From Stentor coeruleus (taxonomy: Eukaryota; Ciliophora; Heterotrichea; Heterotrichida; Stentoridae), in NCBI GenBank assembly GCA_001970955.1, contig MPUH01000016.1, forward strand, positions 1 to 64,000: a stretch of DNA of 64,000 nucleotides, read 5' to 3'. Under the pieces are notes generated by a model. That model was not told where the DNA came from, did not search any database, and saw nothing but the letters and a program-made list of their open reading frames with translations. Position 1 is the stretch's first letter; the number at the start of each line of letters is the position of its first letter. Of the stretch, positions 38,882 to 48,228 are shown one piece after another. The position numbers and the translations under genes are program-made.

Positions 38882-39733
38882 TCAACGCTCCCACTTTTCA
38901 TTCACGCATTCTGGGTAATCTTTTTTAAACTGCATTGCTTGATTATCTTTGAAAAAACCATTAAAAACTTCTTTACCTGTCTTGATTTCCATCACACTCA
39001 CTAAATAATTTATACCTAATTTTATAATACAGCCTTTGTAAAAATTACAAACTTCATATTAGGTACCTTTATGTATCTTACCATCTAGTTATATTTTACT
39101 CCCTTAGTTATATTTACCTTTATATCTTTTACAAACTATATATAGCATACCTTAATAATTATTACAATCTGTATATGAGTTACAAATAAAAATATAATTT
39201 TTATCATTGCTCAATTTAATATCATGTATACATTTTATATTAATACCTTTTAACAATACTTCTGAGCATGTTATTTTTTCTTCAAGTTTCATAGATTGAA
39301 AATTACCTGGAATTATGAAAGGAACATAAATGTCTGTAGATTTTTTTTCTTCTAAATCTAAAGATAAGTCTTTTGATACATCATTTAAAATAAGCTTTTT
39401 TTCTTGGGTTTTTAAATCCGAGTTTATGATTTTATCTGGAGATGGGTTTTGTATTTCAGTGGCTTCAGTAGGATTTTTAGGTTCTTTTGAAGATGATATG
39501 CTTTGGAGATTTTTATTTGCTTTAGTTTCTTGAAGTTTAATGATTTTTTCTAGTTCGTTTCTAAAACATTTCATTACATTTGTTTCAAAGCCTATATTTT
39601 CGTATTTGCTTTGTAGCTCTTCACAGTGATTTATTGATTTTTTGAGTTTTTTGATATCATTTTCGTAATCTTTGAGATTTAAAAATAACACTTTTTCTAT
39701 GCTTGAAGTCCATAGCATAGCAATTGTAATCAT
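38882..39733 (-). CDS. Beta-propeller-like protein whose 3' part is interrupted by ten adjacent 15-nt introns
   Basis: ATG at 39731-39733; exons 39166-39733, five single-codon exons (39133-39135, 39100-39102, 39082-39084, 39049-39051, 39031-39033) and 38882-39000. Together they total 702 nt, 233 residues, ending NEKWER and TGA. The N-terminal half is coiled coil (ENDIKKLKKSINHCEELQSK). From about residue 165 the sequence looks like the blades of a WD-type propeller (IHDIKLSNDKNYIFICNS, then SVMEIKTGKEVFNGFFKDNQ). The join across the array reads TDFWNVCLSVMEIKTG, which fits a blade strand. Unspliced, the frame meets a stop in the first intron. It is short for a propeller protein, so either it is a fragment or more exons lie upstream. 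Family not recognised. Confidence 0.8.
39001..39165 (-). other. Array of ten tandem 15-nt introns
   Basis: In transcript order: GTAATAATTATTAAG (39151-39165), GTATGCTATATATAG (39136-39150), exon TTT, GTAAAAGATATAAAG (39118-39132), GTAAATATAACTAAG (39103-39117), exon GGA, GTAAAATATAACTAG (39085-39099), exon ATG, GTAAGATACATAAAG (39067-39081), GTACCTAATATGAAG (39052-39066), exon TTT, GTAATTTTTACAAAG (39034-39048), exon GCT, GTATTATAAAATTAG (39016-39030), GTATAAATTATTTAG (39001-39015). Every unit is 15 nt, begins GTA, ends AG and has A at position 10, like the isolated introns elsewhere in the window. All lie in phase 1. No base in the 165 nt is left over. Confidence 0.93.
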
Positions 39734-40202
39734 ATTTTCTCTTGCTTTTTCTATTATTTTTTTAGTTTTTCTTACATTTTCCCCCTAACACCCTATTGAA
39801 ATTCTACAAACATACTAATACCCTCTTCTAAACACATAATTTCCATTTTATAAATTATTTATATCATAAATCCTTATTCAAATATTCTACAATAAAATAT
39901 AAAATAAATCGCATCCCTCTTCTAAACACATAATTTCCATTTTATAAATTATTTACAGATCAAAATTTGTATTAAATTTTTTTTTGCACCCAGCAACCGA
40001 AAATACGTTAGAAATAAAAATTCCATCTACAAAACTAACTAATACTTTTCATTACCTTCCCTTTATCATCTCATCTCAAAAAATTAGCCTCATCAGTATA
40101 TTTATCATCAAAAAAACCATCAACTCATTCTTAGCTCTAAATCCCCAAATATTTTCTCACTAACACCCTAATGAAAATATTTCATAACCATCTGAAAATT
40201 TA
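39734..40202. other. Intergenic region with 41-nt direct repeats and telomere-like motifs
   Basis: About 470 bases. Exact 41-nt copies lie at 39821-39861 and 39915-39955. Two short matches to the heterotrich telomere repeat CCCTAACA occur at 39783-39795 (CCCTAACACCCTA) and near 40160-40171. No gene recognised. Confidence 0.6.
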
Positions 40203-40646
40203 ATGGAAAGACACTCCAGTTATAAAATCTCCCCTAATACCCATCTGCACAAAACCCCTTCTCTCTTAAACATGCTAGACCACTCATCATCAACAGCCTA
40301 TCTTCAAAGCCACTACAATTCTAGTACCTCCCCTATCCGATCATCAAAATCAAACGCAAAGCTTTACCCAATCAGCAAAGTTACCATAGTAACATATATC
40401 GATCACAAATCTCGGGCTTCTCTAAGCCCATTTACCCCATCAAAAATCCGTCATATGAATCGATTAAAACATATCTACAATAAAAGTGTTCAAAAGCTAA
40501 ACAATAGTCTAGCATATTCAGACCAATTATTTGAAATTTCTAAAAAAAGCTATGCTAGTCCAATAAGAAACCTTAATCAAGTTAACATTAAACTCCCCCC
40601 TATTGGTAATAGTATAACCCCAGAACCTTTAGAAAAACCCTTATAA
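40203..40646 (+). CDS. Small Ser/Lys-rich hypothetical protein
   Basis: 147 residues, ATG at 40203, 30 nt ahead of the U2AF65-like gene on the same strand. Rich in Ser, His, Asn and Lys, with Ser-Pro sites (SPIR, SPFTPSKIR, SPIRNLNQ) that could be phosphorylated. No domain, signal peptide or membrane segment seen. Coding use matches its neighbours, so it is probably real; function unknown. Confidence 0.6.
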   Translation: MERHSSYKISPNTHLHKTPSLLNMLDHSSSTAYLQSHYNSSTSPIRSSKSNAKLYPISKVTIVTYIDHKSRASLSPFTPSKIRHMNRLKHIYNKSVQKLNNSLAYSDQLFEISKKSYASPIRNLNQVNIKLPPIGNSITPEPLEKPL

Positions 40647-40676
40647 ATTATATAAATTTGATAACTTTGTAATATT

Positions 40677-41525
40677 ATGTCTTTTGCTAGGCCGAGATCC
40701 AGAAGCCCCAGAAGGCAGCAGTCAAAAAAAAGTCGTTTTAGTGATGTGAATCCTGATGATAAGGATATCATGAAAAGCTTAGAAACAGTAAAAACAGCAC
40801 AGACTACTAAAGTTGACAGAAAATTATATGTAGGGAATTTGCCTGCAGGGATTACTCAAATACAATTAGTTGATCTTTTAAATACAGCTTTGATAAACAA
40901 AAAGCTTAATGCATATCCTGGGCATCCAGTATTAAGTTCATGGATTAGCCAAGATGGGCATTATGCTTTTGTTGAGTTTAGGAGTATAGAAGAAGCTAAT
41001 CTTGCGTTTTCTTTAAACAATTATCCAATATTAGGCCAAAATCTTAAAGTTGGTAGACCTAAAACTTATAGTGGTTCACAGCCAGCTTCAGCTACAGAAC
41101 GTAATACTCTTATGGGAGGATATACTTTACCTACAATATCAGCTTATGCAAATATAACTGATGTTAATAAACAAGGACCACTTAAACCTTTAAGAGTATT
41201 TTTATCAAGTGAAGTATTATGTGTTAGAAATATGGTAAGTAAACAAGAATTAGAAGAAAATTATGAAGATTTAGTTGATGATATTAGAGAACATGTGAAT
41301 AGGTTTGGACAAGTTTTAGAAGTTTATATCCCTCAAGAAGGAGATTTTGTTGGAAATGTGTATTTGGAATTCCCTACAGTTGCTGAAGCGAAAGTTGTTA
41401 GGAATGCGCTTAGTGGGCTGACTTTTAATGGGAGTACTTTGGAGATTTCGTTTATACCGTTTGAGATGTTTAAGGAAAGAGAACTTCATGTTGGAAATGA
41501 ATTGCAAGCGATAATAAACGCATAA
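40677..41525 (+). CDS. U2AF2: U2AF65-like splicing factor, reduced (RRM plus UHM)
   Basis: 282 residues, ATG at 40677. Normal U2AF65 binds the polypyrimidine tract with RRM1 and RRM2 and contacts SF1/SF3B1 through its C-terminal UHM. Here a short RS-like N-terminus (ARPRSRSPRRQQSKKSRF) has Phe where the ULM Trp that contacts U2AF35 would be. One RRM follows (RKLYVGNLPAGITQIQL ... YAFVEFRSIEEANLAF, about 48-130). After a linker comes the UHM (VLCVRNMVSKQELEENYEDL ... VYLEFPTVAEAKVVRNAL, about 178-265). The UHM Arg-x-Phe loop reads LTF. A second RRM is missing. With 15-nt introns there is no room for a polypyrimidine tract, so this reduced form fits the genome. Confidence 0.82.
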   Translation: MSFARPRSRSPRRQQSKKSRFSDVNPDDKDIMKSLETVKTAQTTKVDRKLYVGNLPAGITQIQLVDLLNTALINKKLNAYPGHPVLSSWISQDGHYAFVEFRSIEEANLAFSLNNYPILGQNLKVGRPKTYSGSQPASATERNTLMGGYTLPTISAYANITDVNKQGPLKPLRVFLSSEVLCVRNMVSKQELEENYEDLVDDIREHVNRFGQVLEVYIPQEGDFVGNVYLEFPTVAEAKVVRNALSGLTFNGSTLEISFIPFEMFKERELHVGNELQAIINA

Positions 41526-41625
41526 TTTATATTGAAATTGCATATTATGGTTAATAGATTAGTGATATAATCTTTAGAATAAAATAAATATTAGAAGTTA
41601 TAGATAATCTCTCTAATTACCTTAG

Positions 41626-44004
41626 TTAACTAGAGTTATTATCATTACTAGTCTTTGAGATTTTATTTTTTGATCCAATGTGTATTTCTCTAGCCCATCT
41701 ACGTATAGTTCTCCACTTTATAGGTTTTCTAAAATGTTCAGGATGGTCATAAAGATAAGCTAATTTCAGCCAAGCCCTATCATATTCTTCTTTATTAAGC
41801 CCAAGTTTAATTTCAGAGTCAGCTTGAGGTAATGTTGAATCCACAGTAGATCTTCTTTCAAGCCATCTGAAAAAATAAGAGCTTATTGGGGGTTCTGGAT
41901 TCCCTTCTTCTTTATGTTTTTGTCTAAGATGGAGATACCCAAATGGGAAATTTGCCGCTTTCCCAAGAAACACTGAAAATGGCATAATAATATATTTAAT
42001 TGGAGCCAATTCTGTAAATTTCCCATAAGAATAAAACCATGGACGACCAGTTTGTCTGTTAATTAATTGAAAACCTTCATGCCCAGGATCATCACGCCTT
42101 CCATAATGGTCTCCATATAAATCCACATCCCAATTATACTCATTTTTATGGTCAGAATAAACGTCTTCTTTTTCTAAACACTCTCGATATTTCATATCTT
42201 TTATATGTAGACCTTTAAATAAAACCCAACGATTGTAGTCAAGTTTTTCTAAAGGGGTCATTTTTTTTATTGATGATTTGTAGTAACGAGAGAAAAATTT
42301 TGTATAGATTTTCCTAGAGAAAATTGTGGAAAAATGCTTTTCGATGTAGAGAAGACCAGTTTCTACGAATGATTTTATTATTGCTTTTTGTCTAACTTCT
42401 TCACCTATTGGCCCAACAGCTATTAAATGCCCATTAGTTTTTACTATATTATAACAAGCATCAAGTATAGCATAGTCTAATGTGCCTTCTTCAAAAAGAT
42501 GTTTGATTTCAGGTCTTAAATAAACTTGTGAGATTTTATATAAAAACTTGTTATATTCTAACTCGAATTCCTGACCTTCACAGTCTAAGTTCCTATAAAA
42601 ATCAGGTTCTTTTTTGCTATAAACTAATCCATCAGTAAAAATTCTAACATCATGTAAATTGTTACCTATATTGTTATATATAAGTTCAATATGTTGTTCA
42701 CGAAATATATGCTTAAGTTCATTTTTCATTTGCATATTATTTTCAAAACCTTTCCATTCAATTGTAGAAAACGAATTCTCCAACATATTCAAATCATCAT
42801 AAATCTGACTATTCAAATAATTCCCTTTACTCTCTATAATTACTGGAATATGTCTTCTCCATGAATAATCATTCTACATATTATTTACATATAATCTCAT
42901 AGCCAAACTTTCAATCCAACTCCTTGGCCGGTCTTCAGCAGTTTCAATATCCAACAATTTATGCCCATTTTCTTAATATTCATTACCAATAGCCACAAGT
43001 ACATGAGGATAATCATTTCTCTCTTCATTCATTTCATGATATCCTCCAATTAAATTAAGAACATCTAATAAAAACCAAGTTGTTTTTATTCCAGTCCTAT
43101 AAATCCCAGGGAACATTTTTTCAGGACAACTTTCGATCTCTTCTTGTACATAAAAAGCATATGCTAAATCTAAAGCCCCTTTAACAGAAGATTTATGTTC
43201 TGATAAATTATTTTTGTCTTTAATAATTTCACATATATTAATAAAATTGTCAATTATAAAAGTGGATTTTGGGGCCCTGGTTGCGTTTAAACCTAAAAAG
43301 TCAAGAAGTTTTTTTTTTTGATCAGGGTTTAGGTATATTAAATCATCACCTTTAGCGCTTTTTTCTAAGATTTTAGTCAATTGAATTTCTAAATAAAGCC
43401 TGTCATGAGTAAAAGTTAAGATATCTAAAACCATTTGTCCAGTAAGATAATTATGGTCTTTATGCTTAGATTCTGATTTTTCTATAAGAGAATCTTTGAT
43501 TGCTCCTTCAAAAACATTAAGAAATGTGTCGAAATTTAAAGCTCCATAGATTGATAAGTCTACTTCTACAAGTAAATGTGGTAAGTTGCTATTGTTAAAT
43601 TTTTCTAGGTTTTGCTTGAACAACCAAGTTTTACCTGAAAGTTCAGGGCCTGTTATAAACATAAGGTTGTTAACATTTCTGTTTGTGCTAGTCTCGTCTC
43701 TGAATGAAAACATGAATTTTGTTAGTTCTCGGTTAAAACGACTATTTGATATCAAAGGCCATTTGTATTCTGCTATAGGGACAAATATATCTAGAGCTGT
43801 TGGGTTAATCCATCCACTTCGTATTACTTGTCTATACCAACTTGACATACTTAAAGCGTAGTGGAGGTTCCAACGACGGGATCTTTCTTTTGATCGAAAT
43901 CTGTCCCAGTAAGGGTGTAAAAAGTTGGTCCTTAATTTATTTACTTGCCTTCCAGCAGCTTTAAATACCTCTTTTAGCATATTATTAGATACACATATAT
44001 ACAT
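41626..44004 (-). CDS. P-loop (AAA-like) protein with two 15-nt introns, lineage-specific
   Basis: Exons 42987-44004, 42889-42971 and 41626-42873 on the minus strand (783 codons). Introns are GTAATGAATATTAAG (42972-42986) and GTAAATAATATGTAG (42874-42888). Both parts would otherwise look like separate genes, and the downstream one lacks an ATG start. The ATG is at 44004, or possibly 43980. Walker A is ITGPELSGKTWLFKQ (about 120-134), followed by LPHLLVEVDL and later STFIIDNFINICEII as a candidate Walker B region. The C-terminal 390 residues are Trp/Tyr/Arg-rich without a known domain (TGRPWFYSYGKFTELAP; WRTIRRWAREIHIG). It could be an organellar or mitochondrial complex component; function not recognised. 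Confidence 0.78.
42874..42888 (-). other. 15-nt intron 2 of the P-loop gene
   Basis: GTAAATAATATGTAG, phase 0, A at position 10; contains an in-frame stop, so splicing is needed for the frame to continue. Confidence 0.88.
42972..42986 (-). other. 15-nt intron 1 of the P-loop gene
   Basis: GTAATGAATATTAAG, phase 1, A at position 10; its removal avoids a TAA and leads into LLDIETAEDRPRSWIESL. Confidence 0.88.
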
Positions 44005-44034
44005 TAAAGAAAAAATACATTATTATATAAACAG

Positions 44035-45588
44035 CTAATTCTTCCCATTTAAAGACTTTCTTTTATAAGTCAAATCAAGCTGCGATTTGCTCATTTCTTT
44101 AACATACCCACAGTCTAAACCTGGAGTCTTAGCTTTTCCTCTCAAATGCATAATCATATAATGGTCACTTTGTACTTGTCCACTCAAAGCCTGTATTTTT
44201 TCTATAAGTTTCTCATTCCTCTTAATCATCATATTCTTCTTTTCCTTGCAATTTTTATACTTTTCCAATAAATTATTAAAATCCTCAACAAGACTTTTAA
44301 TCTCCTCCACACTTGGGACATTTACAACCTTTTCCTCATTAAAACTATTAATCTGCACTGCGATATCTTTTTTATCAATAATTTCTTGATCTAACTTACA
44401 CAATCCATCAACACGTTGTTGCAACTGAAACTTGAGTGCAGCTATAGTATTTTCATAAGATCTAAGTTTACTTTCTAATGAAACATTCATTTCAACGGCA
44501 AATTTATAATCATTAGAAGGTCTAACAGTTGATTTCATATTCTCAATTTGTGTTTCTTTTAAATGGTTGTTTACGCTTAATTCCTCATTGATTTTACTTA
44601 ATAAATCTCTTTCATTCATCAATATTTGCCAATTAGTTTTTACCTTAACAATTTCTTCTTTTAACCTATCAATATAAACTAAATCAGCTTCTCTATCTTG
44701 TACAAGTCCCATATGTCTTTGATATAAATCTTGATATTTTTTCATAACATTTTCAAGTTCAGTTTTATACCCAAAAACCTCTTCGTCTAGTTTTTTATTC
44801 TTGGAAATAAGCTTAACATCTTCTTTATTCCTACTAGATGACCTTTATAAATCTTACTGTTTCCATCTTTCCATAAGTTTTTTTTTATCTTTTTCTAAAT
44901 TTTTTGTGGTTTCTTCTAAGCTTTCTTTTTCTTTTGTAAGACTGTCGATTTTTTGAGTCATTATTTGGAATTTGTTGTTCATTTTTCTCAGTTGTTCATC
45001 TTTGGTTATTAAGATTTGTTGAAGTTCATCTTTGCGTAATTGACCTTTTTGCTCGGATTTTAAGTAAAGAAGCTGATCAGTTAAATATTTAAGTTCATTG
45101 TTTTTTGCATCAAGTTCAGCTTTGTAGAAATCTGCATTGAGCTCTGCACTACGTCTGAGGCTTTGTGATGCTTCGATTTTCTGTTCTAAGGTTGTGTTTT
45201 CTGCTGCGATTTCAAGAAGGGAGTCAGAGTTTAAAGACTCTTTATAAGTTTCGATTTCTGTTTTTAAATGTTGGTTAATTTTCTCTGATTCTTTTAATGA
45301 ACAGTATAAGTTTTTGATTTCAATTTCATAGTGCTCGATTAGCTCGTTTTTTACAGAAATTTCTTCTTGCGCATATTTTAAAGACATTTTGAGGTCTTTC
45401 TGGCTAGCTAGTACGGTTTCGCTAATTTTCAGTTGCTCATTTTCTTTGAATGTTTTGATAACTTCTTCTTGTACAGCCATTGAGTTTTTCATTGTGTACA
45501 TTTCTTCCTGGAGCTTCCTAACTATAGCTTGGTATTCTTTAATCACATCCGGATCATTCCTTGAAGAATTGAGTTTACTTTTATTCAT
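44035..45588 (-). CDS. Coiled-coil protein, one 15-nt intron
   Basis: Exons 44858-45588 and 44035-44842 with intron 44843-44857 (GTAAGATTTATAAAG), 512 residues, ATG at 45586-45588. The downstream part has no ATG at its head; splicing reads MERWKQSSSRNKEDVKLISK across the junction. Nearly the whole protein is coiled coil (about 10-250 and 270-480), Glu/Lys/Leu-rich, with a short Ser/Lys C-terminus. No other domain. It could be a basal-body, striated-fibre or vesicle-tether component, but composition alone cannot decide. The next gene downstream starts about 30 nt beyond its stop. Confidence 0.8.
44843..44857 (-). other. 15-nt intron in the coiled-coil gene
   Basis: GTAAGATTTATAAAG, phase 2, A at position 10; joins two coiled-coil frames. 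Confidence 0.88.
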
Positions 45589-46112
45589 ATTACAGTTGAA
45601 TAAGATTATGAATTTTTGGATTTGATAGAAAATGAATAAAATTAAAATTCATTTTATAAGAATAATTTAGTATAAAATAAATCATTCAGGTACAAAGCTG
45701 TAGATATAAAAATTGATGGTTTGATTTTTGATAATGTTTATAAGTTTTAGAATTACATTATATAATCATTTTATTATATAAAAAAGTTCATAAATTTTAC
45801 GTTGGAATAATTTCGATATTTTATTAGTTAGATATATTCATTTATTAGATAGACAACATTTACTATATATATTTTATTTATCTATAAAAATCTCACAAAA
45901 CTAGTTATCATTAAATAAACATAAACCAACAAAATTTGATTTAATTTTTTCAATTTCAATAACCAAAACAACTCTGCATCCCAAACTCCCTGTATATTTA
46001 AAGCAACATCTTCATAAAAAAAAACTATTTATATAAAATAATCTATCAACTCTTATCTATCCTCATCAAAAACCATATCACTCCTATAAAAAAAGCATAA
46101 TTTCTTATTGTT
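45589..46112. other. Intergenic region
   Basis: About 520 AT-rich bases between two minus-strand genes; nothing recognised. Confidence 0.6.
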
Positions 46113-47585
46113 TCATTTAGAAATAATTATATGATAAGAAGCATAAGCATGATTCAACGATTTATACTCAAGTGAGTTCAATATAAACGGCCTAGGGTAT
46201 CCAAATTGTTCGATATTCCTAACAGCTTCTTGATCTAACCTTAAAGTCTCTTCCTCAATTGTAAAATCTTCTACTGTTAAATTTTCACAGTCATAAAACC
46301 AAGGATGATTTAAAATAGCTTCTATTGTAATTCTTTTACAAGGAACTATTTGAAGCATTTTACGTATAAGATCTTTAACTTCTTCACTTAAAAATTCAGG
46401 TAAATCATATTTCCCTAAAAGAATAGACTTATGAAGCTCAGATAAAGTGTTACCTTTAAATGGGACAGTCCCACATACCATACAATAAAGTAAAACACCT
46501 AAACTCCAAATATCAGACCAGAAACCTTCATAGCCTTTGTCTATGACAATTTCTGGAGCTAAATAAGCAGGGGTACCGCATTGATCAAGAATTATCTCGC
46601 CTTTATGCATGATTTTGGAAACTCCAAAGTCACAGATTTTAATATTTTTCACATCTTTGTCTAATAAAATATTATCAAGTTTAAAGTCTCTATGTAAAAT
46701 ACCATGCTTGTGGATTGTATTTGCCCCTTGGATTATTTCATAGTATAATTTTTTACAAACACTTTCACTCATCCTTCCATTATTTTTCAAATAAGTTAGT
46801 AAATCTCCTCCTCCAATATATTCCATTACTATTAAAAAGTGATCTTCACTTTCAAATACTTCTAATATTTTCACAACAAATTTACTTCTGATTTTTTTTA
46901 ATATATACACTTCTCTAAATATTTTCCTTCTTGAATGTTCATTTAGTAAATATGCTCTATCCAAAACTTTTATTGCAACTTTTTTACCACTAAGTATATG
47001 AATTCCTAACATCACTTTACCAAAAGCTCCTTGACCTAAAAGCTTTATAATACTATAAAATTTCAATGTTGTTTGAGGTTCAGTTAGTGTTTCTTTAAAA
47101 GATGTGGAAATAGTTTCAATTAACTGTTCTTTTTCTTTCAAAAAAAAATTTTTTGAATACATAATTGGGTTTGATTTAGAGCTTTCTGAAATTTCTGTTG
47201 AAGATTTTTTCCTTTTGATAAAAGAGATTTGAGGAGATACTCGGCCTGGGCTTTGTCGAATTAACAGTCCTGAAGATTCTTGAATGGATTTTTTTAGCTT
47301 GGAATTGTTATGGAGTTTAAGTAATTTAACATTACGGGGACTTACTTTTTCTGAATGATTACTTAAAGATTTTGGTGATGGGTTTCGGATTATACAATTA
47401 CGTGATGTAGTGTATTCTCTTGGTTTATATGGTCTAGTTGAGGCTGGGCTATTTTTTTCGCTTTTTGATGTTGGGTTTATAGATTGCTTGTTTATTTTTA
47501 AGGCTCCTATTATAATACCTTTTTTCTTTTTCACATTGAGTGTGCGGTCAGTTTTAGGTTCTTCGCTTCCTCGTTTTTTATTCAT
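46113..47585 (-). CDS. Ser/Thr protein kinase, CAMK/SNF1-like
   Basis: 490 residues, ATG at 47583-47585. A basic, Ser-rich disordered N-terminus (1-150) precedes a complete kinase domain (about 172-430). Motifs: LLGQGAFGKVMLGIH, KKVAIKVLDR, ILHRDFKLDNILLD, KICDFGVSKI, CGTPAYLAPEI and WSDIWSLGVLLYCMVCG. All catalytic residues are present. The HRDFKLDN loop, GTPAYLAPE and the Arg in KRITIEAILNHPWF place it with CAMK or SNF1/MARK-type kinases. The C-terminal LDQEAVRNIEQFGYPRPFIL helices resemble a UBA-like autoinhibitory segment. No calmodulin EF-hands, so it is not a CDPK. Substrate unknown. Confidence 0.88.
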   Translation of the reverse strand: MNKKRGSEEPKTDRTLNVKKKKGIIIGALKINKQSINPTSKSEKNSPASTRPYKPREYTTSRNCIIRNPSPKSLSNHSEKVSPRNVKLLKLHNNSKLKKSIQESSGLLIRQSPGRVSPQISFIKRKKSSTEISESSKSNPIMYSKNFFLKEKEQLIETISTSFKETLTEPQTTLKFYSIIKLLGQGAFGKVMLGIHILSGKKVAIKVLDRAYLLNEHSRRKIFREVYILKKIRSKFVVKILEVFESEDHFLIVMEYIGGGDLLTYLKNNGRMSESVCKKLYYEIIQGANTIHKHGILHRDFKLDNILLDKDVKNIKICDFGVSKIMHKGEIILDQCGTPAYLAPEIVIDKGYEGFWSDIWSLGVLLYCMVCGTVPFKGNTLSELHKSILLGKYDLPEFLSEEVKDLIRKMLQIVPCKRITIEAILNHPWFYDCENLTVEDFTIEEETLRLDQEAVRNIEQFGYPRPFILNSLEYKSLNHAYASYHIIISK

Positions 47586-48228
47586 TTATATTCAGAGAAA
47601 TTCTTTACTTTATCATATAATTATGATTGTATTAGTCGTTGTAGTTTCTTGTGAGATTTTGATATTATTTAAGATTTTTTGTGAGTAGGTCTTTCTTTAG
47701 GATGGATAGATGCGAAAAACATTAAAGATATAAATGTCAAGTAGATTAAAAAAATTATGGATATGAATTTTGAAAGTGAAAATATGAAAAGTTGCAAGGT
47801 ATTAAATTTGATATTAATTAAGTGTATCTTAAAGAAATGTATTTTTTTGATATATAAAACCAAAAATTTTATCATTTTTTTTGAATTTTGATATAACACC
47901 AGATGAATAATTATTATCAAACTATAATTCTAATCTACTTATATTCATCATTTAAGACTCTATAAATAATATTTTTTCTTTTATTATCCACAATAAAAAA
48001 TACATCTATTCCTCAAAAGTCTACAATATCCCATTCTTATTCCTATATTCTCATCATTTCATTACTTTACCTATCTTAAAAAATCTATTTCAATACAAAT
48101 TAATTATCACTATCATAAATTTTCCTAATCTCAATACAACAATTTTTCCAATAAGATCCCACAACACAAAAAAAAAAAATTTTCAACCTTATAAAAACTT
48201 AAATCAAACCTAAAAAATCCTACATAAA
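47586..48228. other. Divergent intergenic region
   Basis: About 640 bases between the kinase and UAP genes, with an oligo-A run near 48170. A weak 83-codon frame at 47669-47920 is hydrophobic low-complexity and looks spurious. Confidence 0.6.

Noticed and set aside
39001-39165. Reading the 165-nt array as residual DNA-level eliminated sequences (IES) or as a simple tandem repeat
   Set aside because: Units lack TA boundaries and are mostly dissimilar in sequence, while all share the intron signature; introns are the better explanation.
39733-39900. Further introns extending the array gene upstream of its ATG
   Set aside because: One 15-mer GT...AG (GTAGAATTTCAATAG) exists but has C at position 10 and does not give a frame joining the downstream coding sequence.
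41626-42816. Independent 396-residue gene starting at 42816
   Set aside because: It begins with TTG; two 15-nt introns connect it to the P-loop half upstream.
47669-47920. 83-codon hydrophobic frame on the minus strand
   Set aside because: Ile/Phe-rich composition expected from AT-rich non-coding DNA; it overlaps the kinase promoter and lacks a domain.
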